From Mongoliitalea daihaiensis (lineage in GTDB: Bacteria > Bacteroidota > Bacteroidia > Cytophagales > Cyclobacteriaceae): a stretch of 64,000 bases of DNA. The position numbers and the translations under genes are program-made. The stretch covers positions 2,888,001 to 2,952,000 of the forward strand of contig NZ_CP063779.1 in the NCBI RefSeq assembly GCF_021596945.1, in the 5' to 3' direction. Shown here piece by piece: positions 18,734 through 25,391 of the stretch (position 1 is the stretch's first letter; each line of letters opens with the position of its first letter). A model generated the notes under the pieces. That model did no database searches, was not told the origin of the DNA, and saw nothing but the letters and a program-made list of their open reading frames with translations.

Positions 18734-19564
18734 ATGATTAGGTATAAAATTTTCGATCCCCATCCACTTTTAACAACTTTTGTCCAAAGTATTTTTGTGG
18801 TGGATCATGTTTTTGAGTCTGGCGAAGGGGAGATTGTTGGTCAGTATCCACCTACGCCCCAAAACTGTATTTTCCTGTATATCAGGGAAAAGTTTAAAGC
18901 AAGAAAAGTCACCGAAGATAAATTTATCGAAAGGTCAAAAGCGGTAATAGTAGGACCACAGCTTACTCGCATGGAATTGACTGTGAATGCTGATTATAGG
19001 GTTGCGGTGATAGGTTTCCATCCAGGTGGGCTTTTTAGATTGCTAGGGATGCCCATGGAAGAGATTTTTGATGATGGATTTGATGGTCTGGAGTTATTGG
19101 GGAATGATATCAATGATTTGGTGGAGCGTTGTGCTCAAGTCGAATCATTTGATACAACATGTGAATTCATAGAGAATTACTTGCTTGGGAAATTGAGTAG
19201 AGTCAAAGAACTGTTGCCAATCGATGGAGCCCTAAATGAAATGATTCAGTATCAAGGCCTTATTCCCATCACACAGGTAGCGGACAATGCCTGCTTGAGC
19301 TTGAGACAGTTTGAAAGAAAGTGTAAAGAAAGGGTTGGCTTTTCCCCAAAAGTTTATGCCCGTCTGATCCGCTTTTCCAATGCATACAGACTTTTTGAAA
19401 AATCCGAAGTGCCAAATTGGTCAGAAATTGCTTATCAATCAGGTTATTATGACCAAATGCATTTTATCAAAGACTTTAAAGAATTTGCTGGAATCACACC
19501 TACGATGATGGAAGAGGAATTGAAAAGAAAACCGTTGCGATTTCAGACGGCAATAAGATTCTAG
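18734..19564 (+). CDS. AraC-family transcriptional regulator
   Basis: The 276-residue protein has an N-terminal DUF6597-like ligand or sensing domain (roughly residues 1-150). Two helix-turn-helix motifs of the AraC type follow at the C terminus (VADNACLSLRQFERKCKE and IAYQSGYYDQMHFIKDFKEF, then AGITP). It is a DNA-binding activator or repressor, probably cytosolic. It stands 84 nt after the response regulator and before a repeat, so it may be a separate unit. Confidence 0.88.
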   Translation: MIRYKIFDPHPLLTTFVQSIFVVDHVFESGEGEIVGQYPPTPQNCIFLYIREKFKARKVTEDKFIERSKAVIVGPQLTRMELTVNADYRVAVIGFHPGGLFRLLGMPMEEIFDDGFDGLELLGNDINDLVERCAQVESFDTTCEFIENYLLGKLSRVKELLPIDGALNEMIQYQGLIPITQVADNACLSLRQFERKCKERVGFSPKVYARLIRFSNAYRLFEKSEVPNWSEIAYQSGYYDQMHFIKDFKEFAGITPTMMEEELKRKPLRFQTAIRF

Positions 19565-19667
19565 AAGCGAGAGATTAGAAACGAGACACTCCATCTTTTT
19601 CCAATTCTCTTTTTTTCTTAATTCATGCCTCTTGATTTTAATATCTCGCTTCTCGTCTCTCGCTTCT
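19563..19667. repeat. Inverted repeat with AGAAGCGAGAG arms
   Basis: AGAAGCGAGAG at 19563-19573 is matched by CTCTCGCTTCT at 19657-19667, with additional partly complementary GAAACGAGAC and CTCGCTTCTCGTCTC segments inside. The loop is AT-rich. It overlaps the stop of the AraC-type gene and looks like a dispersed palindromic element. Confidence 0.6.
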
Positions 19668-19713
19668 CCTTCAACATGTCGTTTTCTTACTATACATTAT
19701 ATGGTTCAGATTT

Positions 19714-19721
19714 TAGGTTTG
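19714..19721 (+). promoter_or_regulatory. -7 promoter element candidate
   Basis: TAGGTTTG matches TAnnTTTG and lies 36 nt before the lipoprotein start. No TTG is found at the usual upstream distance, so the call is weak. Confidence 0.3.
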
Positions 19722-19757
19722 TACAGTAAATATTTTAAAACCTAAATTCTTAAAGTC

Positions 19758-20447
19758 ATGTATAGAATTAAAAATTATTTGTCCATCAAACTTTTCGTAG
19801 GGATATCCTTTTTGTTTTTGGCTTGCGCCAATAATGATGCTGAGCCGGTATTGTCTGAGCTTGAAAAAGCAAGATTAGAGTATGAACGGATGAAAGCTAA
19901 TCCAGCTTTTATCGAGTTGGCGTTCCCTGCAGATGACCCTGGCCCTCCTTTTTATGCAAGAATTGCAGTTCTGGGCCCAGACGCTTTACTAATGGAATCA
20001 AATGGAAGAGTGGTGATTCCGATGATGCGTCAGGTTGAATGCATTGATCCCGAATTTAATCTGCTAGATTTATATCATGTTCCAAATGGATTTTTTTGTC
20101 CATTGACATTAGCAGGAAAAGGTTTAATTGAACCGGATGCTCCTATGGGAACTTTTCCTGCCATTGCTTATGGAGGAGGAACAAATATGCCTGTTTGGTT
20201 TGTGGATAAAAATCTTTTGGCGACGGCCATGGCTGATGGTATTTTGACTCTTCCTGAATTGCAAGGGCTAAATCCCTTGAAAGGAATGGCTTCCCGCTAC
20301 GAAGAATATAATAAGCCAAGGTCTGAGGAAGACTATTTGTTGGTGATTGAATCGGAAGGAACGATACCGGCTACCAATCAGCGATTTGAGTATAGGGTGA
20401 TTTCCAGAACTAAGGCAAGACAGGATGTTGAATTGAGGATTTGGTAA
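19758..20447 (+). CDS. Lipoprotein of unknown function
   Basis: The 229-residue protein has a lipoprotein signal with lipobox FLAC (Cys at about residue 23) after a basic N terminus. The mature part begins with a charged helix (SELEKARLEYERMKAN) and then has no motif I recognise. It precedes a di-heme cytochrome by 112 nt, on the same strand, with repeats between. A functional link is possible but not shown. Confidence 0.65.
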   Translation: MYRIKNYLSIKLFVGISFLFLACANNDAEPVLSELEKARLEYERMKANPAFIELAFPADDPGPPFYARIAVLGPDALLMESNGRVVIPMMRQVECIDPEFNLLDLYHVPNGFFCPLTLAGKGLIEPDAPMGTFPAIAYGGGTNMPVWFVDKNLLATAMADGILTLPELQGLNPLKGMASRYEEYNKPRSEEDYLLVIESEGTIPATNQRFEYRVISRTKARQDVELRIW

Positions 20448-20450
20448 CAG

Positions 20451-20483
20451 AGACCCGGCAGGTTTTGAAAACCTGCCAGGTCT
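20451..20483. repeat. 33-bp near-perfect palindrome
   Basis: AGACCCGGCAGGTTTTGAAA continues into its mirror ACCTGCCAGGTCT, giving a hairpin with one mismatch. This 'ACCTGGCAGGTTTT' palindrome is a common dispersed repeat between genes in Bacteroidota. It begins 3 nt after the lipoprotein stop and could act as a transcription or processing signal. Confidence 0.75.
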
Positions 20484-20484
20484 T

Positions 20485-20507
20485 ATCCCATGATTAGGGT
20501 ATTGTGG
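20485..20507 (+). repeat. Degenerate copy of the composite-repeat head
   Basis: ATCCCATGATTAGGGTATTG resembles the 27-bp head of the composite element found at 33614, 35103 and 37998. No GC-rich hairpin follows here. The cytochrome gene starts 52 nt downstream. Confidence 0.5.
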
Positions 20508-20559
20508 TAGGTATCCGAAAGCAGTAACTTGTCTAAGTAATTGATAATAAAGCATCCAA

Positions 20560-22110
20560 ATGAAAATCAAAAAATGGCTTTCTAATCTTCCCATGTGGCT
20601 CTATGGCTGTATGTTGTTGCCCCTATTGGCTTTTGGATTGAGTAAGCAAGGAACATCTTACTTTTCTGTTTTGGATATCCCTCGTATCTGGACGGATGAA
20701 GCCATGAAGGATTGGGAGTTGCCAAATTCAAATCCAGCGTATTCGGCACAGCCTGTTACGGAGGAATTCTATTACAATCTTCCAGAAAGGGTAATTTATA
20801 AAACATATCCTGTCTATCATCCTGACCATGAACCTGAAGGCTATTGGGACTGGTTGCACGAGCAGGAAGCAGAAATTGTATTTGATGAAAGTAACCTGAT
20901 TACGGAGGAAGATTGGATCAAAGCGGGGGAGTTGCTCTTTGATTACCCCATAGATACCCTTGGAGCTATAATCAATACCCAGCATGTACGCAATCCGGAT
21001 TTTTATTCCAGTACAGGCATGCCTTTAACACCTGAAGGAATTATGCCGTTTGCACAGTGGGTAGTAGCTGGAAAAGGCAAGGTGTATTTGGGTAATCTTT
21101 CCTGTGCTATGTGTCATACCAGAGTCATGGAAGATGGTAGTTTGTTGAAAGGAGCTCAAGGAAACTGGCCGGGAGATAAAGCCTTTGCCTTTGCATTAGA
21201 ATCCGATGGAGTTTCTGAAACAGGTGTACAAGGGATTACAAATATCCTTTTCGGAAGTGCTTTTGTAGAAGGTGATCCTCATGGGAAATTGATGGCCAGT
21301 GGAAGAGAAAGTATTTTGGAAGCCTATAAGGCAGTTCCAGAAGGAGCTTTTGGTAGACAAGGAACAAGTATCTTATATCCACCCCAAGCGCCAAACTTGA
21401 TTGGTGTAAAGGACCGAAAATACCTAGACCATGGAGGTCTAGGGCAACACAGAAATATAGAAGATATGATGCGCTACATTGCTATGAATCAAGCGCTTGA
21501 TTTCTTAAATTTTTATGGGGACTATAATTCACTGGGCTTGACCAAAGAACGTTTGAACAATGGTCAGCCCATTTTTTTTCCTGGAACTTATGATCGGCAC
21601 TCAGAGGCTCAATTATATGCGATTGCTAAATATGTTTATTCATTGACACCACCGGAAAATCCTTATAAACCATCAGCTGTCAGTGAGCGGGGTAAGATCA
21701 TTTTTGCGGAACAAGGTTGCGTGACCTGTCATACCCCGCCACTATTTACAAACAACAAATTGACTCCGGCTGATGGGTTTGAGGTGCCTGATGCACATTA
21801 TGACAAGTATGACATCTTTGATATTTCTGTGGGTACAGATCCAGGTTATACCCTGAAGACAAGGAGAGGAACAGGCTATTACAAAATCCCGTCTTTATTG
21901 GGTTTGTGGTACAGAGGGCCATTCCTGCATGATGCTTCCTTGGCCAAATTGGAGGATTTGTTTGATCCGACCCGGTTGAAAGATGATTATGTGCCCACGG
22001 CATTCAAACCGCACGATGTCAAGACCAAAGCGGTCAAGGGACATGAATTTGGGATGGAGTTGAATGAAATGGACAAGAAGGCGTTGATTGCTTATTTGTT
22101 GACGCTTTAA
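20560..22110 (+). CDS. Di-heme cytochrome c family protein
   Basis: The 516-residue protein starts with a membrane-anchor or signal segment (WLYGCMLLPLLAFGL). It has two c-type heme sites: CAMCH at about residue 182 and CVTCH at about 387. Histidine- and methionine-containing loops later in the chain could supply distal ligands. It resembles large periplasmic di-heme proteins. No electron donor or acceptor gene is adjacent apart from the YceI gene downstream, so its electron-transfer partner is unknown. Confidence 0.85.
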   Translation: MKIKKWLSNLPMWLYGCMLLPLLAFGLSKQGTSYFSVLDIPRIWTDEAMKDWELPNSNPAYSAQPVTEEFYYNLPERVIYKTYPVYHPDHEPEGYWDWLHEQEAEIVFDESNLITEEDWIKAGELLFDYPIDTLGAIINTQHVRNPDFYSSTGMPLTPEGIMPFAQWVVAGKGKVYLGNLSCAMCHTRVMEDGSLLKGAQGNWPGDKAFAFALESDGVSETGVQGITNILFGSAFVEGDPHGKLMASGRESILEAYKAVPEGAFGRQGTSILYPPQAPNLIGVKDRKYLDHGGLGQHRNIEDMMRYIAMNQALDFLNFYGDYNSLGLTKERLNNGQPIFFPGTYDRHSEAQLYAIAKYVYSLTPPENPYKPSAVSERGKIIFAEQGCVTCHTPPLFTNNKLTPADGFEVPDAHYDKYDIFDISVGTDPGYTLKTRRGTGYYKIPSLLGLWYRGPFLHDASLAKLEDLFDPTRLKDDYVPTAFKPHDVKTKAVKGHEFGMELNEMDKKALIAYLLTL

Positions 22111-22156
22111 ACATTGATATTGATGGATATTGGATATTTAGATATTGTTGTAGCCC

Positions 22157-22198
22157 CGTTGCGATCATTGTGTGTTCTTTGCGCCAGCTGCGTGAACC
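22157..22198 (+). repeat. Isolated right arm of the GC-rich hairpin repeat
   Basis: GTTGCGATCATTGTGTGTTC, continuing to CTGCGTGAACCCT, matches the right arm of the hairpins at 22740, 24699 and 38053. No left arm is present. It lies immediately before the YceI gene, in the same orientation and position as the full copies before other genes. Confidence 0.55.
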
Positions 22199-22725
22199 CT
22201 ACCTTAATTAATAAGAAAAATCGATTGTTTTTGGTTTTTGCATTAGTTCCGTTTTTGCTTTTAGCTCAATCGGTTAAACCTAAAAGCCCTATCCAATTCA
22301 AAATCAAAAATGCGGGAATTATTGTGGATGGAACGATTTCAGATTGGGAGGTGGAGGTGGATTTTGATTCAAAGAAATTGGATCAATCGAGTATCCGAGG
22401 CAAAGCCAACCCGGAAAGTATCCAAACCGGAATCAAATTAAGAGATAAACATTTACATGGACGAGAGTACTTCCATATCCAAAAATTCCCTTTCATTAGT
22501 TTGGAATCCAAGTCTTTTCAGTCAAAGGGAAAGAACAACTTTATAGGGGTTTTTGAGTTGCAGATAAGGGATGTGAAAAGGGAAGTTGAGATCCCATTTA
22601 CTTTGTCCCAAACAGGAAAGCAGCAGAAGTTTAAGGGTGAGTTTGTGATTGACCGTTTGGATTTTGGGTTGGGGGAGAAGAGTTTGGTTCTTTCTGACGA
22701 GGTGAGAATATTTGTGGAATTTTAG
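22192..22725 (+). CDS. YceI family protein (start uncertain)
   Basis: The mature part has the YceI pattern: an N-terminal FKIKNAGIIVDGTISDWE strand pair and a lipocalin-like barrel (SLESKSFQ, IPFTLSQTGK). A signal peptide (NKKNRLFLVFALVPFLLLAQS) precedes it. The only in-frame ATGs (22114, 22123) translate repeat sequence, so the likely start is GTG at 22192 or a non-standard ATT at 22207. YceI proteins bind isoprenoid-like lipids in the periplasm. Weak or damaged initiation is possible. Confidence 0.7.
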   Translation: MNPTLINKKNRLFLVFALVPFLLLAQSVKPKSPIQFKIKNAGIIVDGTISDWEVEVDFDSKKLDQSSIRGKANPESIQTGIKLRDKHLHGREYFHIQKFPFISLESKSFQSKGKNNFIGVFELQIRDVKREVEIPFTLSQTGKQQKFKGEFVIDRLDFGLGEKSLVLSDEVRIFVEF

Positions 22726-22739
22726 AATTTGTAGCAGAG

Positions 22740-22845
22740 GGTTTCACGCAACGACCGCAACGGGGGAAACGCAACGGTCGCCACGGAAAAGAATTCTATA
22801 ACACATAGCGCTCGTAGCGTTCATCGTTGCGCACGTTGCGTGAAC
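22740..22845. repeat. GC-rich hairpin repeat between convergent genes
   Basis: A left arm with TTTCACGCAACGACCGCAAC and a right arm with GCGCACGTTGCGTGAACTTT form an inverted repeat of about 106 bp around an AT-rich middle. A run of T follows the right arm. Here it lies between the ends of the YceI gene (+) and higA (-), so it may also terminate transcription. It lacks the composite-element head. Confidence 0.75.
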
Positions 22846-22862
22846 TTTTTTTAAAAAAAGCC

Positions 22863-23162
22863 TTAAACAACTGAATCTTCAACAGGAATGATTTTATCCA
22901 ATTCATTAGATTTTTGAAGTTTTTCGGCTTCTAGGTCATAGTCATCTTGTAACCCTAACCAAAATTTAGGACTTGTTCCGAAGAACTTGCTTAGTCGAAG
23001 AGCAGTATCTGCTGTGATTCTTCTATTGCCCTTGATGATTTCAGAAACTCTTGTTTGAGGAATAAATGTTTCCTTAGCCAATCTGTAAGCAGAAATTTTC
23101 ATAGGAATTAAAAACTCCTCTAATAAAATTTCACCTGGATGAATGTTTTTAAGCTTTTCCAT
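22863..23162 (-). CDS. higA: HigA-type antitoxin (XRE family)
   Basis: The 99-residue protein carries the VapI/HigA signature HPGEILLEEFLIPMKIS at the N terminus. A helix-turn-helix (SAYRLAKETFIPQTRVSEII) and the conserved ITADTALRLSKFFGTSPKFW segment follow. HigA neutralises the HigB toxin and represses the operon. Its start is 1 nt after the higB stop, in the toxin-first order typical of higBA. An operator-like palindrome lies before higB. Confidence 0.92.
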   Translation of the reverse strand: MEKLKNIHPGEILLEEFLIPMKISAYRLAKETFIPQTRVSEIIKGNRRITADTALRLSKFFGTSPKFWLGLQDDYDLEAEKLQKSNELDKIIPVEDSVV

Positions 23163-23163
23163 T

Positions 23164-23448
23164 TTATGAATGATAATCTAATATTTGAACTTGGTAAGCA
23201 TCATTATTGTCCCATACAAATATGATCCTCCACTGATCATTGATTCTGAGACTGTAAAATGAAGATAGATTTCCTTTGAGTTTTTCAAGTCTATTTGCTG
23301 GCGGAATCCTCAAATCTTGAATACTTTGGGCATTATGAAGCATTCTTAATTTTCTTCTTGCAGTATGCTGAATTTCATTTGGTAGTTTTCTTGAAACGAT
23401 ACCGTTCCAAATTTTTTCAGTTTCTTTATCACCAAAATCTTTTATCAT
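23164..23448 (-). CDS. higB: HigB-type toxin (RelE/ParE superfamily)
   Basis: The 94-residue protein has the killer-protein pattern: an N-terminal helix (MIKDFGDKETEKIWNG), KLRMLHNAQSIQDLRIPPAN and the C-terminal strand LRINDQWRIIFVW with the basic residues of the toxin site. HigB toxins cleave mRNA on the ribosome. It is the first gene of the pair, preceded by a promoter at 23475-23505 on the minus strand. Confidence 0.92.
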   Translation of the reverse strand: MIKDFGDKETEKIWNGIVSRKLPNEIQHTARRKLRMLHNAQSIQDLRIPPANRLEKLKGNLSSFYSLRINDQWRIIFVWDNNDAYQVQILDYHS

Positions 23449-23464
23449 CAGTATTGCCTTGCGT

Positions 23465-23485
23465 TACTAACGTATAAAGTTAGTA
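23465..23485. promoter_or_regulatory. Candidate HigA operator
   Basis: TACTAAC-N7-GTTAGTA is a perfect 7-bp inverted repeat, 17 nt before the higB start and overlapping the -7 element of its promoter. Autorepression by HigA binding such a palindrome is the known mode for this family; this particular site is inferred. Confidence 0.65.
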
Positions 23486-23505
23486 TCTTGTTTTTAATTT
23501 CGCAA
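23475..23505 (-). promoter_or_regulatory. higBA promoter candidate
   Basis: On the minus strand, TTG (23505-23503), a 20-nt spacer and TAACTTTA (23482-23475) fit the phylum consensus TTG-N17-23-TAnnTTTG with one mismatch. The -7 box lies inside the palindrome 23465-23485. Confidence 0.55.
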
Positions 23506-23539
23506 CACACTGTTTGATTTTTAAACATTTTGCCTCGAT

Positions 23540-23560
23540 ATCACATCATTAGGGTATTGT
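23540..23560 (+). repeat. Head-only copy of the composite repeat
   Basis: ATCACATCATTAGGGTATTG is identical over 20 bases to the head of the elements at 35103 and 37998. The GC-rich hairpin is missing. The small membrane-protein gene starts 44 nt later. Confidence 0.7.
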
Positions 23561-23604
23561 CCGCACTGTTTCATTTTCGTACATTTATAGGGTATTCATA
23601 TTCA

Positions 23605-23766
23605 ATGTTTTACCAAACCACCAACACTATGAACGTTCAAACTGAAAACTTCCTTGCCCAGACCTGTGTGATAGGGGGCTGCGCCGCTTTGATGGGTGCT
23701 GTACTTTTTTTATTTATGATGTTGTCTGATTATTTAAAAGGGCTATTAACCATCGCACAGGTTTAG
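23605..23766 (+). CDS. Small single-pass membrane protein
   Basis: Starting at 23605 the protein has 53 residues (45 from the ATG at 23629). It contains one hydrophobic helix (IGGCAALMGAVLFLFMMLS). A longer in-frame start would translate the repeat head and is rejected. It ends 34 nt before the putative metalloprotease gene and could be co-transcribed with it. No family is recognised. Confidence 0.4.
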   Translation: MFYQTTNTMNVQTENFLAQTCVIGGCAALMGAVLFLFMMLSDYLKGLLTIAQV

Positions 23767-23800
23767 CATTATGATGTTGGATTTTATAGATTCCTTTTAT

Positions 23801-24691
23801 ATGAGAAAGAGGATTTTAATACTCTGTCTGGTTTTACAAGGATTCTGTTCCTTAAGCCATGCTCAGGATAAACCCTTACTCTTGGAATGGAGTATTGGCG
23901 AAACGGCTGTTTTTTACAGTCAAGACCAAGAAGTTTCTGCCCAGTTTTCAGGTGAAATCTGCTATGAAGCCAACAGTTTTTTCCAAATAACCTTAGCTGA
24001 TTTGGAAGTTGAATTCAAGGTTTATGTGCTTTCTAAGGGGGATTGGCCACATTACACTGATCCAAACTTGATTTACGGAATGCCTCACTTTATACCTAAC
24101 GAAAAAAGATTAGTGGTAGCGGCAGAGGATAATACATTTTGGAGGATGCAGCTCCCAGATTTCCCATCATTATCATCTCCGTATAAAGAGCTTTTTCCAA
24201 TGACTTATAGTCTAAATGATGAAGTAAGTAGCAGGTATTTTTTTGATTTATTGCCCATCCATGAACTCGGGCATGCCTGGGCTTCAAAAGCGGGGCTGAA
24301 TACCCAAAGACGCTGGCTTTCGGAAATGCTGTGTAACCTGATGCTACATACCTTCATTGCTGAAGAAAGAGGTGAATTCCTAGGGGCTTTAGAGCTCTTG
24401 CCCATGTATTGGTCCAATGAAGACCAATCCGATTATAGCTTTAGAACCCTTGATCAGTTTCAAAATAACTATTGGGAATTAGGAATGCAGTCTCCTCGCA
24501 ATTATGGATGGTATCAGTTCAGGTTTCACAATGCTGCACGAAAGCTTTACAATGAAGGAGGCGCTGATGTCTTGATTAATCTTTGGTCCTTTCTCTCGAG
24601 TAATCAGGAGACTTTGGAAGATGAAGCCTTATTAGAAGGTTTGCGTGATGAGGTCCATCCTTATTTTGAAGAATTATGGAATGAGTGGTAA
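23801..24691 (+). CDS. Secreted putative metalloprotease with HELGH motif
   Basis: The start at 23801 gives a clear signal peptide (MRKRILILCLVLQGFCSLSHAQ). The 296-residue protein has HELGH at about residues 154-158, and a Glu at about 175 in WLSEMLCN fits the third zinc ligand of a gluzincin (HExxH plus downstream Glu). The rest is rich in aromatic residues. I know no named family with this exact pattern; function as a peptidase is inferred from the motif alone. A GC-rich hairpin repeat begins 7 nt after the stop. Confidence 0.6.
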   Translation: MRKRILILCLVLQGFCSLSHAQDKPLLLEWSIGETAVFYSQDQEVSAQFSGEICYEANSFFQITLADLEVEFKVYVLSKGDWPHYTDPNLIYGMPHFIPNEKRLVVAAEDNTFWRMQLPDFPSLSSPYKELFPMTYSLNDEVSSRYFFDLLPIHELGHAWASKAGLNTQRRWLSEMLCNLMLHTFIAEERGEFLGALELLPMYWSNEDQSDYSFRTLDQFQNNYWELGMQSPRNYGWYQFRFHNAARKLYNEGGADVLINLWSFLSSNQETLEDEALLEGLRDEVHPYFEELWNEW

Positions 24692-24698
24692 AAATTTT

Positions 24699-24797
24699 TT
24701 CACGCAACGAACGCAAAGATAAAACGCAACGAGCGCAAAGTTGATCAATAAAACGTCGCTGCGATCGTTGCGATTCACTTTGCGCACTCTGCGAGAA
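24699..24797. repeat. GC-rich hairpin repeat
   Basis: The left arm (CACGCAACGAACGCAAAG, then ACGCAACGAGCGCAAAG) is complementary to the right arm (CGTCGCTGCGATCGTTGCG ... TTTGCGCACTCTGCGAGAA). It is the same family as the hairpins at 22740, 33671, 35158 and 38053, without the head. It separates the metalloprotease gene from a deiminase remnant. Confidence 0.75.
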
Positions 24798-24812
24798 CAA
24801 AAAAAAATATCA

Positions 24813-24935
24813 AATTATGAAAAAGCTTTTCCCGGACGTGAAATTGTTTTCGTTGATGCCATGCCGCTGAATTGGCAAGGTGGAGGGATTCATTGCAGTA
24901 CACAGCAGGAACCCAAAAGGAGAGGGGTGAAGTAA
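24813..24935 (+). pseudogene. C-terminal remnant of an agmatine deiminase-family gene
   Basis: The open frame here ends with DAMPLNWQGGGIHCSTQQEP. This is the signature of the catalytic-Cys end of agmatine deiminase/Porphyromonas-type peptidylarginine deiminase. Only about 40 residues remain and the rest of the enzyme is absent. The remnant begins about 15 nt after the GC-rich hairpin, so the deletion break is at or near the repeat. An intact relative is at 33789. The GGGIHC cysteine is still present but cannot work alone. Confidence 0.75.
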
Positions 24936-24951
24936 AGCAGGGCTTACATCA

Positions 24952-25206
24952 TACTTTCTTGAAAAACTATTTTCTAAAAATGCTTTTTGTAAAAACTATT
25001 TTATCAATCAACTGAGTGCTGTCCATCATGTTACTAGTCCAAAGTTTGGGGACTTCATGATGGATGTTGCTTATGTTTTTGAGGTAGGGGGATTTAGCAA
25101 AACCACTGATCAAATCCAAGGTATTCCTAATGCTTAACTTGCCCTAGATATCGAAAGTGAGAATGGCAAAAGAATTCCTTTGTGGCTATTTGGCATGTTA
25201 TACTGA
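24952..25206 (+). pseudogene. Remnant of an AAA ATPase with DUF4143 C-terminal domain
   Basis: Reading from 24952, one frame spells YFLEKLFSKNAFCKNYFINQ, then PKFGDFMMDVAYVFEVGGF, an in-frame TAA at 25135-25137, and LALDIESENGKRIPLWLFGM before the final TGA. The conserved 'FGDF..D..YVFEVGG' and 'K.IPLWLFG.LY' blocks are those of the DUF4143 domain at the end of Bacteroidota ATPases. The ATPase part is gone and the domain has a nonsense codon, so this is decayed DNA upstream of hipBA. Confidence 0.7.
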
Positions 25207-25256
25207 TTGTATGTCATCTGCATACATCCAATATATGACTTATTGATTCAATATTT

Positions 25257-25274
25257 TGAATGAAATATCATTCA
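25257..25274. promoter_or_regulatory. Candidate HipB operator 1
   Basis: TGAATG-N6-CATTCA is a perfect 6-bp inverted repeat in the region before hipB. An identical palindrome lies exactly 41 bp downstream, close to four helical turns. HipB proteins dimerise on paired palindromes, so this is a plausible distal operator. Confidence 0.6.
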
Positions 25275-25297
25275 TAAATACATAAAAATCGTATTAA

Positions 25298-25315
25298 TGA
25301 ATGAAAAAACATTCA
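25298..25315. promoter_or_regulatory. Candidate HipB operator 2
   Basis: A second TGAATG-N6-CATTCA site ends 10 nt before the TTTG of the promoter candidate at 25326. Its arms are identical to those of operator 1, and its spacer is all A. Position and duplication favour autoregulation of hipBA. Confidence 0.6.
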
Positions 25316-25325
25316 AAATGTATTT

Positions 25326-25353
25326 TTTGTTTAAATAAGAATTTATATTTTTG
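25326..25353 (+). promoter_or_regulatory. hipBA promoter candidate
   Basis: TTTG (25326-25329), a 16-nt spacer and TATTTTTG (25346-25353) resemble the Bacteroidota promoter, with a spacer one short of the usual range. Transcription would start near 25360, about 30 nt before hipB. GTATGAAAAA at 25353-25362 has a complementary copy at 25400-25409 that flanks the hipB start codon. Confidence 0.5.
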
Positions 25354-25391
25354 TATGAAAAATAAGTCGTAGTAGCTTAATTCGTACTATA

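Noticed and set aside
22740-22845. Possible CRISPR-like repeats in the GC-rich segments
   Set aside because: The repeats are inverted arms of a hairpin, not spaced direct repeats with variable spacers, and no cas genes are present.
24817-24870. ATG-AAA-AAG start like a lipoprotein leader after the hairpin at 24797
   Set aside because: Its position resembles the true starts after other hairpins, but the frame ends after 17 codons and is out of frame with the deiminase remnant.
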